In this document: positions 10,704 through 21,870 of the stretch, piece by piece
Layout: every line of letters begins with the position of its first letter
How positions within the stretch are numbered: the first letter of the stretch is position 1
DNA from: Gentiana macrophylla
Taxonomy: Eukaryota; Streptophyta; Magnoliopsida; Gentianales; Gentianaceae
Length of the DNA: 64,000 bases
Direction of reading: 5' to 3'
NCBI GenBank assembly: GCA_026214975.1
Contig: CM047805.1
Location: forward strand, 195,114,601-195,178,600
The notes under the pieces: generated by a model
Seen by the model: only the letters and a program-made list of their open reading frames with translations
What the model was told of the DNA's origin: nothing
Database searches by the model: none
Made by a program: the position numbers and the translations under genes

Positions 10704-13700
10704 CTAAGGAAATTTCCACTTCCAGTATGCCATAGCAGTGTACTCAGAGACTCTATGAAATACTCTCTTAGCGAAGAGTCTGTTCAAATCAGGCATAGTC
10801 TCATTTGCTCTAGGTTCTCCAAAACATTTCTCAAGTCTGTCCCTAGCTTCAGCAATGTGTGAGTCAGCAAACTTGAGATTTTTGTACAAACGCCATTGGT
10901 CTTGTTTGTTCATTTTCCCCATAGGGTTGAAGAACTTTGCCATATAATTGAAATTTTCTTGTTGCTCAGTTGGTAAATCTCCTGGTCCTCTTGTAGAAAG
11001 TGGTATGGCTGTACTAGGTCTGATGGTTCCAACACTTTGCTGGAGAGATGCATGTTGTCTTTTAATGTCATTGTATATTTTGGCCATGTCAACTCTCCTC
11101 TTTTCATCCTGGTAGCTTAGTCAATCTGCCCAAGCTTCATCATGTGTTTGATTTGGATACAGCCCTTCTTGAACTCTGAAATATTCTCTTACATGATCTA
11201 GGATCTCAGCCTCATATTCTTGCATATTTTTGTGAGTTGGGAAACTTCTTTTCTCTCTGCTTATACTGATTCTATGTTCTCTTCCTGATCTCATTTGCTG
11301 ACTTGATCCAGGTCTTTGCTGTCCACCTGATCTATCTCTATCATCATCCCTTCTTTGGATAGGATGAGGAAACCCTATGCAGGGTTCATTTGAGGGCTTT
11401 TCTCTTTCTTCTCTGGCCTTCCTTTGTTGTTCTTCAGCCCCATTTCTAATTCTTATTTCTCTGTCCCTTGATCTCAGTCGTTCCTCTGTAAAATTTGGGG
11501 ATCTTACTTTTGATCCTTCAGCCTTATTACTTGTTTCCCCCTTTTTTCTAGCATCATCCCTTTGCTGGAGTAAGATGCTATTTGTAGCCTCTGTTGTGCC
11601 AATCAGAGTGTCTAGTTTTGACTCAATGGATGTGAATCTATTGTCATGATCAATCAGCTTCTCAGTTACACTGCGGAAACTGGTGCCAAATGCTAATGCC
11701 ATCGAATCATTTTCCTGAGAGATGTGTTGTCTGAGACCTGCAAGGTTGTTGGTGATATTGATGTTGAGCTGTCTCATCAGGTCTCATTGTCATTGTACAA
11801 CAATATTCTGTGCATCAATATATTCAACAACAGCCTGGAATTTTCTCTCAATAGAGTAACTTTTGACATTAAATGCTGAAGTCAAGGATCTGAGGTGCAT
11901 GGCTTGCTGCTCCAATTCTTCGGCCAACAGATCTGCTGCTTTTTCAAAGGTCTCATTTGAGATGCCAGTGGCCAGCTGAGAGAGTTTGTGTCGGATGTCA
12001 GCTGGTTCTGGTTCTGGTTCTGTTTGTTGTCCTCTGTCTTGATGTTGAGTAACATCTACACCAGTGTCGACTTCTTCAAGTATTTGAGTAGAGGTGAATT
12101 GTGGTGCAAGATCATCGCTCGATTCCCCTTTCTTTGTCTTTGAAATCTCCTTGACTGGTGTTGCGGCGAAATGAGCCGATGTCCAACATCATTGTTGTAG
12201 GTCACCGAATGTCCTTGAGATAGTGGCTGAGGTGTTGTCTTAGCTAGTGGGGTTGACTTTTCTGATGCGTGTGTCTGTAGAAAAGAGCTTAAGAGAATAT
12301 TATCATCAATTGCATCAGCTGTTTGTTCATCCTCTTTGTCTTGGCCATCAGTGGTATCCTTTGGATTATTTCCATCACCATTTTGATCAGCACCATTATC
12401 ATCATTGTGATCATCACCATCATCATCATCATGGTTATCACTTCCATCAGTTGATTCATCACTTTCTTTGTCAGAGTGCGGATGCATCTTTGCTTTAGCT
12501 GCATCAACCATATCCCAGAGTGGTGACTCATCAAGTACACCAACCAGGGTCGTGATCCCAAGAAAATTAAAAAACCAAGCCTCCTCAGCAAGCATGCGGT
12601 CTGAGTCTTGAAGCTGACTTCTGGAATCCCCTTCCTTCCATTCAAGATATGTTGTAATTCGATCATCAATGTCATTTGCAGATATCTGTGTTGGTTCGTC
12701 TGGAGTTTCTTCATCATCATCTCCAGTGTCTTCTGCAAATTCCTCATTTTGAGGTTGTGTATCCTCACTGCCACTTCCTTCCTCTGGTTGTTCTGCCTCA
12801 CTTTCAGAATCTTCTTCTTCTGCATCATCAATTAACTTTCCAAAACCTTCCTTGTCCAAATTTCTTTGAACCTTTTGTTTCTTTCTTTGGCCAGAAGAAT
12901 GTGTTGTAGTTTGCTTTCTCTTTCCTCCTCCCGCTTGCTTTGGCTATTTGACATAGGTAAACATCATTTTGGATTCATGCAATTTATGTAGGTGTACAAC
13001 AGGTACTTCATTGCAAAAGGTTGTGTAGTTGAATCCCATAGGATTTCTTCACCCAGAAGATCCCATTTTTCGTCTTTCCTTCACATAATCCCTTTTTGGC
13101 AGCAGTTGACTCTCCCTGGATTTGTTCTTTGATTCTCTGGAAAAGTAAGTTGCCCAATTAAACTCCAAATTGTTGTAGATGATTCCCATTAGTCGCATTC
13201 TAGCCTCTGTCATGGCATTATTTGCCCCTAGCTTTCCTTCAATCCTCTTTCCAATTAGGGCACTGAACTCACTGAGCGGTTTCTTTAACGCGGATCTAAG
13301 ACAATTGACCTTCTTAGATCCTAGGTTTGCCGTTTTGGCGATTGTTGTCCAGAAATCATCCAAATTTTGTGGTACCAATGTCACTTTTGCTTGACCCTTA
13401 TTTGGAAGTTTAAGGTGTTTGCGAATTACCTTTGTTGTAATGACCACTTCTGTGCCATTGACAGATGCAACAATCTTGTCTTCCTCCCACTCGTCACATT
13501 CTTCTTCAAAGAGCCCAGAGAGATATTTTGCAGTCTTCCAGAAAGAGATTAGACTTTCATAGAAAATTTCTGTGATTGGTGGATTTAGAAAAGTTGATAA
13601 TTTTAGGTGTTTGCATCCAGCTGCCAATCGTCTTGCTTCCTAGTCATTTCCACACAGTTTTAAGTAGTGTTCTTCTTGAAAGAACGATCTAGTAGCAATC

Positions 13701-13744
13701 GATTTCTCATATCCAGTTTGAGTGTTTAAGGAGGATGAGGCCAT
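10704..13744 (-). pseudogene. Extra 3' ORF of Copia element (env-like position), broken
   Basis: This minus-strand region between pol and the 3' LTR is mostly open but interrupted. It starts at ATG 13744-13742 and meets an in-frame TAG about 34 codons later. A 192-residue open stretch follows (13627-13049) with a predicted helical domain (IFYESLISFWKTAKY, VIRKHLKLP, NAMTEARMRLMGIIYNN). Next comes a very acidic Asp/Glu/Asn-rich linker (12859-12056), then basic and coiled-coil-like segments (11777-11121 and 11087-10704). The order, an alpha-helical head, acidic linker and coiled coil, resembles the 483-aa ORF of the element nested beside it. I know of no biochemical function for such ORFs; an envelope-like role is only a suggestion from position. 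Confidence 0.55.
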
Positions 13745-14343
13745 TGTTTGAAGATTTGAGATTTTGAAATATAGGCTTCAAATTTTCAGAAATAAAACAC
13801 AGTAGGGTTTATAATTTGCAAATGAGCGTAAAGATTTCTGAAAAACCCCTAAGTGTTGTTTATATAGGATGATTTGGGTAGTGTGAACGTGGTTGAATAT
13901 GGAAGCATTTTGTGATGTAATGGCGTGATTTTGTGTATATAAATCCTTATATTCAAGTGAAGTGGGGGAGTGGATTGAGGCAAGTAATGATAAATCTCGA
14001 GAATTAAGGCGTTTGTAATTCGAAAAATAATATGGTTATCTCAATGATTGTAAGTTGATCTCCACATGTGTAATCTTCGACAGTATAATCCTCCACAACT
14101 TCTTGATTTTCCACATGTATAAAAACTGATTTGGTTCACACTCTAATTTGCTGGTGACTCCAATCTTCATTTCAGTGGAGTGCCTTTTTCACTGAGCCGC
14201 TGTATTTATCTGTTCCTAACAATCACTGAAGTTAACTTCACTGAGTACCAGTGCCTTACCTGCTACATCTCCTATAATGGCAAAGGTTTAATCAGCTGGT
14301 GAAGTGACTTAGCTGATTACTCTAGTTAGCTGCTCTTTATTAC
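13745..14343 (-). other. Spacer between Copia pol and extra ORF
   Basis: These 600 bases have no open frame of note. A spacer here would hold the promoter or splice acceptor needed to express the downstream ORF, but I see no decisive signal; a TATA-like string (tttatataggat, about 13858) lies about 115 bases upstream of the ATG when read on the minus strand. Confidence 0.4.
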
Positions 14344-14983
14344 TTAGTCAATTTCAATCATTCCCAACTCAGTTATCAACATGCTAAATCTTTCATGACT
14401 GAGTGGTTTTGTGAAGATGTCAGCCAATTGATCTTTAGTGTGTATGTGTCTTAGAATAACATCTCATTTCTCAACATGATCTCTGATGAAATGATATCTT
14501 ACATCAATATGCTTTATTCTTGAGTGAAACACTGGATTTTCAGTACTAGATATGGCACTTGTGTTGTCACACATAGTTGGAATTGTCTTCTCCTCCATTC
14601 CATAATCCCTTAGTTGTTGTCTAATCCATAGTACTTGTGCACAACAACTACCTGCTGCTATATATTCTGCTTCAGCTGTTGATGTAGATATAGAGTTTTG
14701 CTTTTTGTTGAACCATGAAACTAGTCTTGTGCCTAGCATCTGGCATGTTCCGGAGGTGCTTTTTCTATCTATCTTGCATCCAGCATAGTCAGAGTCTGAA
14801 TATGATATCAGTTTGAATCCTCCATGTTTTGGATACCAAATTCCAACATTGATGGTGTTCTTCAGGTATTTGATTATTCTTTTAGCTGCTAGAAGATGTG
14901 ATTCTTTTGGTTGAGCTTGAAATCTTGCACATACTCCTACTGCAAATGCTATGTCAGGTCTGCTTGCAGTTACATATAGTAGG
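14344..14983 (-). pseudogene. Copia RNase H and 3' end of pol
   Basis: The minus strand encodes the end of a Copia polyprotein: a segment beginning VTASRPDIAF, then DSDYAGCKIDRKSTSG, STAEAEYIAAG, the CDNTSAI motif, and HTKDQLADIFTKPL near the stop at 14346-14344. RNase H degrades the RNA strand of the RNA-DNA hybrid during reverse transcription. An in-frame TGA at 14466-14464 stands where Gly is usual (EK-G-DV). The upstream half of the same frame lies at 21871 and beyond: removal of the element at 14984-21870 with one GTAGG copy rejoins the codons in frame. Confidence 0.85.
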
Positions 14984-16722
14984 TGTTGGAAATATTATTA
15001 ATGTTTTGATGATGATTCGTCACGAAATTAGACAAATCACTTACAACGAATGATAATGAAGTCGTAACTAACTGTTATAGTGCATAATAAAAGAAGAAGA
15101 TAGAAATGGTCTAGAGATAAATGCATAAGTTCTATCTAGAGTCTGAACTTTGTATAGGTTGTTTCAGATAAGCATTGTAATAGAATAAGAACTAGGCAAA
15201 CAGCTGAGTTATAGCAAGAAAACTGAATATTCACATGAAGAACTGAGGGTTCAAACTCAGTTATGCTAGAACTGAAGAAGATAAGTTCGCTGAGGGACAC
15301 ATACTCAGTTGGCTTATCTAGAAGACTGAAGAACTAAGGGACACAGACTCAGTTACAGAAAACTGAAGAACTGAGGTGGCAAACTCAGTTGGAAGCTAAT
15401 TAAGTCGTGAAGTCAGGATTCAGGAAAGTCTGTGGTGACCTGAAACTGAGTTATAGAACATGTAAAACTGAATAATCTTAAGGACAAAGATTATCAGTTT
15501 CCTGGATAAGAAGAAATTGATAGGTGTACTCTGACTTAGTCAATTGAAGTCGGATATTAAGTATACAAGGTACTCAGTTTTGAAGAAGAGTATAAAACTG
15601 AGTTAAGGCCTTGTTAAATTCAAACTGACTATACGACAAAAGATCGTACATGTGAATGTTGGCTAAACGACAAGTGTAACGGCTACAAGAGCTAGTGACC
15701 GTTACATCATCCCTATAAATACACAAGAGAATCACTCAGGGAGAGAGAGAGAGAGAGAGAGAGAGAGGAGGAGGATCATAAAAGAGCTTTACAAGCATAT
15801 ACTCAAAGATCCAGATTCAGATTCAGAAAATTAGATCATATATATCCAAAAAAGGGGAGCCAACGGAATTGCCTTGAAGACTTCAAAGAAAGATCCAGTA
15901 ACCCATTAAGGGGGAAAGAAGGCATCTTTGAGCTACAAAGTCATATCCAGAAGAATCAGACAGCTCACTGAATTAATCCTTGATTAATTCTAAACCTAAC
16001 CTTTGTGAAAAAGGGTTGGTTGTGCATAGTTTGAAGAGAGCAATTCCACCTTTCTTCATACGGTTGCAACTTGGTTGCCACAGCTGTTGGTGCAGTCTGA
16101 GGACTGTGTGTTGGTATCAGTGGTGAGCTGGTGAAGGAGCAATTCCACCTCCGAGAGATCAGTGTGCAGGATGAAGGGAGCAATCTCACCTTTCTTCATT
16201 TTGTGTAGACAGTGAAACTAGGGTGTCGTGAAGGACTGTCATAGTGCTAGGATTTTGTAACGGTTATCTCATGATTTTAGTGATACCTCCTACGCCACAG
16301 GAGAAGGGGAGACGTACGGGATTACACCACCCGGAACTTCCATAAACAAATCATGTGTTGATTTACTTTATGCATGTGTGTTTGTTTTATTTATTGCATT
16401 ATCACTCAGAAAACACCAGACACTAAGTCAGCACAGAACTGATACATAGAAGGTCTAGATTTCTATTCACACATCTATTGCACTAAAGGCTAGTGCGCTG
16501 CCAGTTAACAAGACTAAATATAAGTCAGCATTAACTTATATTCAGTTGAGCTAACTGACCTCCGCACAAGTTAAGGGACAGGAACAAAACTGAATGAAGG
16601 ATCAGTTTGAGGTTCAGAGAAACTCAGTTCCTGGGGCTTTTCCAGCTCAGGATTAGTTTTTAGTGACAAGTTTATTCACCCCCCCCCTCTAAACTTGTGT
16701 TAGCCTGTCCAAAGGACCAACA
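14984..16722 (+). repeat. 5' LTR of non-autonomous Copia-like element
   Basis: It runs from TGTTGGAAATATT to GGACCAACA. The target duplication GTAGG is at 14979-14983 and 21871-21875. A TATA box (ctataaatac, about 15713) precedes a (GA)n tract. The partner LTR at 20102-21870 is nearly identical apart from GA-repeat length and a cluster of CAG/CTG-associated differences around 16082-16185. Confidence 0.92.
15741..15767. repeat. (GA)n microsatellite in LTR
   Basis: This GA tract of about 27 bases lies just downstream of the LTR TATA box, in the predicted start of the transcript. The same tract in the 3' LTR (20858-20907) is about twice as long. Confidence 0.9.
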
Positions 16723-16724
16723 AT

Positions 16725-16736
16725 TGGTATCGGAGC
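16725..16736 (+). other. Primer binding site, tRNA-iMet type
   Basis: TGGTATCGGAGC lies two bases after the LTR end and matches the 3' end of the plant initiator methionine tRNA complement (TGGTATCAGAGC) with one change. It is the usual primer site of Copia elements and sets the orientation as plus. Confidence 0.85.
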
Positions 16737-16821
16737 AGTTCTTTCATTTGGAAGAGATCCAAGAATACCTTTTTAAACCAATTGTTGAAGACCCCTCACT
16801 GTATCAGTTCACTTAGTTTCA

Positions 16822-17607
16822 ATGTCTACATCTAGAACTAGAAGTTGGCTTATTCACCCCCTGACTAATTGCTTGCAAAATATATCTGATTTTCAGGATC
16901 AAATGATCGAAAGGTTCAGTGCGACAAATTTATATACAAATCCAGAACCTCAACTCAGTGATGATGTGGATACAAACTTCAATGTTCATATTAACGAATC
17001 CAGAGGAGTTCCATCACTAAGAGACCTCTCAAAAGAAGAAGGAAAAGAATTGTTGCAAGTGGTTGTTGATATAGAAGATTCATCACAGCAACAAAACAGT
17101 GTACATTTGAAACCTAAAACTGCATCAAATCATCAAGGAAAGGTACATTCTTCAAATCAGTTATCATTTGCTGAACTCAGTCTGAGAAACTTTGATCTTG
17201 TCAAGTTAACTGAAAAACTTACATTGAAACTAAAATTAAAAGACAGAGAACTTGACAAAGTAAAAGATTGGAATGAGTTTCTTGAAACTGATGTGTCAAA
17301 TCTAGCTGATAGATTAATGTCTAGTAAATTTGACAAAAGCAATGATAATCCCCCACCCCTACCCAGTCTTGAGACTTCAAAAAGTATAAACTTTAGAAAT
17401 CAAGATACTGGAAGATCTAGTGGATTACACAATGAAACTAAAAATGTTAAATCTAAAAAGATCCTTGTAAAATCAACTAAGATTGAGCGTAATGGTTTAT
17501 CCAGAAAAGAGTTGAGAAGGTTTAATTCTCTCAACAAAGAAACTGAAAGTAATATTTCAAGAATTAACTCAACCGACCCAAAAGATATGGGTATCAAGAA
17601 AACTTAA
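16822..17607 (+). CDS. Gag-like ORF of non-autonomous element (261 aa)
   Basis: A single open frame begins about 100 bases after the LTR, where gag is expected. The protein is hydrophilic and rich in Lys, Glu, Asn and Ser. A Leu/Lys heptad-like region (about residues 118-155) could form a coiled coil, and the C-terminal third is basic. I see no zinc knuckle (CX2CX4HX4C), protease or integrase motif. Its role as a structural Gag remnant is inferred from position only. The neighbour downstream is the 483-aa ORF at 17923; pol, which would normally follow gag, is absent. Confidence 0.6.
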   Translation: MSTSRTRSWLIHPLTNCLQNISDFQDQMIERFSATNLYTNPEPQLSDDVDTNFNVHINESRGVPSLRDLSKEEGKELLQVVVDIEDSSQQQNSVHLKPKTASNHQGKVHSSNQLSFAELSLRNFDLVKLTEKLTLKLKLKDRELDKVKDWNEFLETDVSNLADRLMSSKFDKSNDNPPPLPSLETSKSINFRNQDTGRSSGLHNETKNVKSKKILVKSTKIERNGLSRKELRRFNSLNKETESNISRINSTDPKDMGIKKT

Positions 17608-17922
17608 ATCGCTTTTGCAGAAAAGTCGATTCACATTGCAAAATCCTCAGAAAACTGACTTATATACAAAACTGAGAAGGCAAAGGCTGATGAAGGACAA
17701 ACTGGTCAAAAGAAGTAAAAACTTTCCAGCTACCATCTGACGTTTGGACTGACATGACAAATCACTCGAAGCCATGTGTCAATCTAGGAGAAAAAGTAGA
17801 TGTACATCCCTACATAATCTCATTGATTGTGACATGACTATCATTTGAAAACGACTGCAAAATCTTGACGAAATCCTGCTCACCCAAATTCAAGCATTCA
17901 AGGATTCCTAACTCAAAAATCA

Positions 17923-19374
17923 ATGGAGCAATACAACATTGACGATGGAATCACCACCAGCCTGGATAACTTCTGTCAAAGATTCTCAAACTCCACTCTT
18001 TCAATCCAAATTACAAAGAAGATCAAAAAGATTCGAGGATTGGAGAATTTGATTGATACAAAGGTCACTACTTTGTGTCCAGATGGCATCAGAGACTTCT
18101 ACAGGAATGCCAAAATCATCAACAATGGAAAAAGCTTCAAAACGACTGTTCAAGAGAAAAGCTTTACTGTTGATGAACATCTGCTATCACTTGTCTTCGG
18201 CCTAGACATAATGGGAGGATCTTCATCTTTCCCATTCGGAAATGAAGAAAAGAGCAAACTTTGGAATATCACTGCAATCAACAAGAAGGAGAAGAACTTC
18301 ATTGGCTCCATCTATCAACAAAAGAAAGAATTCGTAGCCTTGACAATACTTCTTACCAGAAACGTCATCGGTCACGTTCGAAATTTCTATACTCTCTCAA
18401 CTGATAAAATGAAGATGATTTATGCTATTTGGTTTGGAGAGAAATTGGATTGGGACAAATTTATTCTCAATCAGTTGATGAAGCAAATTTCAGAAGAGAA
18501 AGAAAGAATCAAAGAAAGAAAGGACAGTGGAGAGAAGTTTCTACTGAAAAAGGGCTACACCTATCTTGTCCAAAGAATACTAGATCACTACTCTATCTCC
18601 AAATCAACTCCAACCGAAGTCAAACAAGAACCTGTGTCCACCAAAGCTGGGAAAAGGAAAATTATTAAGGAAGAAAGTGAAATTTCTGACTCCAGTTCAA
18701 GCGAGATGATAAAACTGGATGATAGAACTGTAAGAAGACAGAAAAGGTTGTGGAACAAACTTCAGACGAAGAAAACCGAACCTGGAGTGGCAATTAATAT
18801 TGTTGATGAAAGTGATGTTGAAACTGATGATGTTGAAGAATCAGAAGGAAATGAAGAAAGCGAAGGAAGCAAGGCTGAAGAAACTGAAAGAGAGATTGAA
18901 GAATCTGAAGAAAATGAAACTGATGAAGAATCTGAAGGAAGTAAATTTCCCACTACCATGTATGGGGAATACACTGCAGAGAAAAGAGAAGCCGTGGAAG
19001 ATGCACTCACCAGTGAGTATGAAAAGGCCGGCGATTCTCGATGTTTATTTTATTATCCCGAGGCCAACACCTCATCTCTCGCCCCCCGAGGCATCTACAA
19101 GCAAATTGGCAATCGAAGAATCTCAAATCAAGCGAAAAGTGAAAGAAGGAAAAATGTGGAAGAAATCATTGACGGCGTAATGCACACCCTACAGCAGAAG
19201 CTTTTCGACCTACATGATTTCATTGGAAGATCACATTTCTCAGGTCTATTTGAATATTCTAACCTCATCACCATTCGTAGATTATTTGAAGATTGCTATC
19301 GCTTATCTTCAAACAAGGGGGGAGATAATGATAAAGTTGGTGATGAAGTTAAGGAAGCTGAAACAGCTGAATAA
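17923..19374 (+). CDS. 483-aa ORF resembling putative plant transposon domain
   Basis: This intact open frame is the larger of two ORFs in the element. Residues about 25-215 look like a globular helical domain: IRDFYRNAKI, then FTVDEHLLSLVFGLDIMG, then a helix with LTRNVIGHVRNFYTLS and IYAIWFGEKLDWDKFI. The order (FY near the start, a short beta segment, a fixed-length helix before Asn/His, an aromatic-rich YAI..G motif) is like the putative plant transposon protein family. Residues about 250-330 are acidic (Glu/Ser repeats), and the C-terminus is again helical. It sits where an extra 3' ORF would be if pol were deleted. A frame continuing with coiled-coil composition lies at 19535-19819. The function is unknown. 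Confidence 0.65.
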   Translation: MEQYNIDDGITTSLDNFCQRFSNSTLSIQITKKIKKIRGLENLIDTKVTTLCPDGIRDFYRNAKIINNGKSFKTTVQEKSFTVDEHLLSLVFGLDIMGGSSSFPFGNEEKSKLWNITAINKKEKNFIGSIYQQKKEFVALTILLTRNVIGHVRNFYTLSTDKMKMIYAIWFGEKLDWDKFILNQLMKQISEEKERIKERKDSGEKFLLKKGYTYLVQRILDHYSISKSTPTEVKQEPVSTKAGKRKIIKEESEISDSSSSEMIKLDDRTVRRQKRLWNKLQTKKTEPGVAINIVDESDVETDDVEESEGNEESEGSKAEETEREIEESEENETDEESEGSKFPTTMYGEYTAEKREAVEDALTSEYEKAGDSRCLFYYPEANTSSLAPRGIYKQIGNRRISNQAKSERRKNVEEIIDGVMHTLQQKLFDLHDFIGRSHFSGLFEYSNLITIRRLFEDCYRLSSNKGGDNDKVGDEVKEAETAE

Positions 19375-19534
19375 ATCTATGCCAAACGGTTGATCAAAGA
19401 ACAAGATGAACAAATAGACACTGATCTACAGACCATTGATCTTCTGTCTATTCAAAAGAATGAATGAGCAATTGACATTCTGATCGAAGAATTGGTCAAA
19501 GAAGAGACCTTCACAGAAACAAGGTCTGAAGAAG

Positions 19535-19819
19535 ATGAGGAAAAAGCAGTTCAAGTTGTCTTTGAGCATCGAAAAAAACTTGCAATCAGACGATCAGTTG
19601 AAGGAAAATCTAAGAGCAGTAAAAGATAGTTGGACAAGAACTAAGGGGGAAGCTGAACCAGAAAGGGAAGATGAAAAGGAACCAGAAAGAAAAGATGAAA
19701 AGAAATCTAGTCTTATCTCAGAGGAAGAAGAGAAGGTAATGAGTGAAGAAATCAAAGAGATCTTGGCAAAGTCTAAAGCTGGCAACAACGAAGAAGCAAA
19801 TCATTTGCTAAATGAATAA
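19535..19819 (+). pseudogene. Charged coiled-coil tail, probably continuation of the 483-aa ORF
   Basis: This 94-residue open frame is almost entirely Lys/Glu/Arg/Asp/Ser (EPEREDEKEPERKDEKK) and is predicted to be helical. It starts 160 bases after the 483-aa ORF stop in a different frame, with similar composition in between. I read it as the former tail of that protein separated by stops or a frameshift, not as a separate gene. Confidence 0.45.
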
Positions 19820-20101
19820 TTAGAGATCAAGCCTAGAGATGGTGAAACTGAAGAAGAAGGAAAAGCAAGAAGATCACTAGAGACAAGAAGGAGTATCTTT
19901 GTTGGTGAAAGATTGTTGGCTTTGGAAAAAGAAAAGATGTAATCTATTCAGTTTTTAACTCAGTCTGTTCTATTTTGAATCTTGTGATAAACTTGGCTGT
20001 TCTAGTTTGCTATCTTAATTTGTTTTGTTATGATTTCTTGCACTATTCCTTTATTATTGCTTTTAGTGAGGTTTATGATACATCATCAAAAATGGGGAAA
20101 T

Positions 20102-20854
20102 TATTGGAAATATTATTTAAGTTTTGATGATGATTCGTCACGAAATTAGACAAATCACTTACAACCCATGATGATGAAGTCGTAACTAACTGTTATAGTG
20201 CATAATAAAAGAAGAAGCAAGAAATGGTCTAGAGATAAATGTATAAGTTCTATCTAGAGTCTGAACTTTGTATAGGTTGTTTCAGACAAGCATTTTAATA
20301 GAATAGGAACTAGGCGAACAGCTGAGTTATAGCAAGAAAACTGAATATTCACATGAAGAACTGAGGGTTCAAATTCAGTATGCTAGAACTGAAGAAGATA
20401 AGTTCGCTGACGGACACAGACTCAGTTATCTAGAAGACTGAAGAATTGAGGGACACAGACTCAGTTATAGAAAACTGAAGAACTGAGGTGGCAAACTCAG
20501 TTGGAAGCTAAGTAAGTCGTGACTATAAGTCAGGATTCAGACAAGTCTGTGGTGACCTGAAACTGAGTTATAGATCATGTAAAACTGAATAATCTTAAGG
20601 ACAAAGATTATCGGTTGCCTGGATAAGAAGAAATTGATTGGTGTACTCTGACTTAGTCAATTGAAGTCAGATATTAAGTATACAAGGTACTCAGTTTTGA
20701 AGAAGAGTATAAAACTGAGTTAAGGCCTTGTTAAATTCAAACTGACTATACGACAAAAGATCGTACATGTGAATGTTGGCTAAACGACAAGTGTAACGGC
20801 TACAAGAGTTAGTGACTGTTACATCATCCCTTTAAATACACAAGAGAATCACTC

Positions 20855-20911
<57 letters not shown>

Positions 20912-21870
20912 GAGGATCAGAAAAGGAGCTTTACAAGCATATACTCAAAGATCCATATCCAGATTCAGAAAATCAGATCATATATATCCAGAAAAGGGGA
21001 ACCAACGGAATTTCCTTGAAAACTTCAAAGAAAGATCCAGTAACCCATTAAGGGGGAAAGAAGGCATCTTGGAGCTACAAAGTCAGATCCAGAAGAATCA
21101 GACAGCTCACTGAATTAATCCTTGATTAATTCTAAACCTAACCTTTGTGAAAAAGGGTTGGCTGTGCATAGTTTGAAGAGAGCAATTCCACCTTTCTTCA
21201 TACGGTTGCAACTTGGTTGCCACAATTATTGGTGCGATCGAGAGGGTGTGTGTTGGTATCGATGGTGGTGGTGAAGGAGCAATTCCACCTCTCGAGAGAT
21301 CGGTGTGCGGGATGAAGGAGCAATCTCACCTTTCTTCATTTTGTGTAGACAAAGAAACTAGGGTGTCGTGAAGGATTTGTCATAGTGCTAGGATTTTGTA
21401 ACTGTTATCTCATGATTCTAGTGATACCTCCTACGCCACAGGAGAAGGGGAGACGTACGGGATTACACCACCCGGAACTTCCATAAACAAACCATGTGTT
21501 GATTTACTTTATGCATTTGTGTTTGTTTTATTTATTGCATTATCACTCAGCAAACACCAGACACTAAGTCAGCACAGAACTGATACATAGAAGGTCTAGA
21601 TTTCTATTCACACATCTATTGCACTAAAGGCTAGTTTTATGCGATGCCAGTTAACAAGACTAAATATAAGTCAGCATTAACTTATATTCAGTTGAGCTAA
21701 CCGAACTCCGCACAAGTTAAGGGACAGGAACAAAACTGAACTAAGGATCAGTTTGAGGTTCAGAGAAACTCAGTTCATGGGGCTTTTCCAGCTCAGGATT
21801 AGTTTTTGGTGACAAGTTTATTCACCCCCCCCCCCTCTAAACTTATGTTAGCCTTTCCAAGGGACCAACA
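20102..21870 (+). repeat. 3' LTR of non-autonomous Copia-like element
   Basis: It follows a polypurine tract (aaaaatggggaaat, about 20088-20101), begins TATTGGAAATATT (TGTTGG in the 5' copy) and ends GGACCAACA at 21870, followed by target duplication GTAGG. It is 1769 bases against 1739 in the 5' LTR, the difference mainly in the GA tract. The TATA box reads tttaaatac instead of tataaatac. Confidence 0.92.
20858..20907. repeat. (GA)n microsatellite in LTR
   Basis: About 50 bases of GA dinucleotide, the expanded counterpart of the tract at 15741-15767. Confidence 0.9.

Noticed and set aside
12247..12835. Several overlapping open frames, some His-rich or Met-rich, in the acidic linker region
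   Set aside because: They are shadows of the Asp/Asn/Glu-coding repeats (atc/atg-rich DNA) of the minus-strand extra ORF in other frames.
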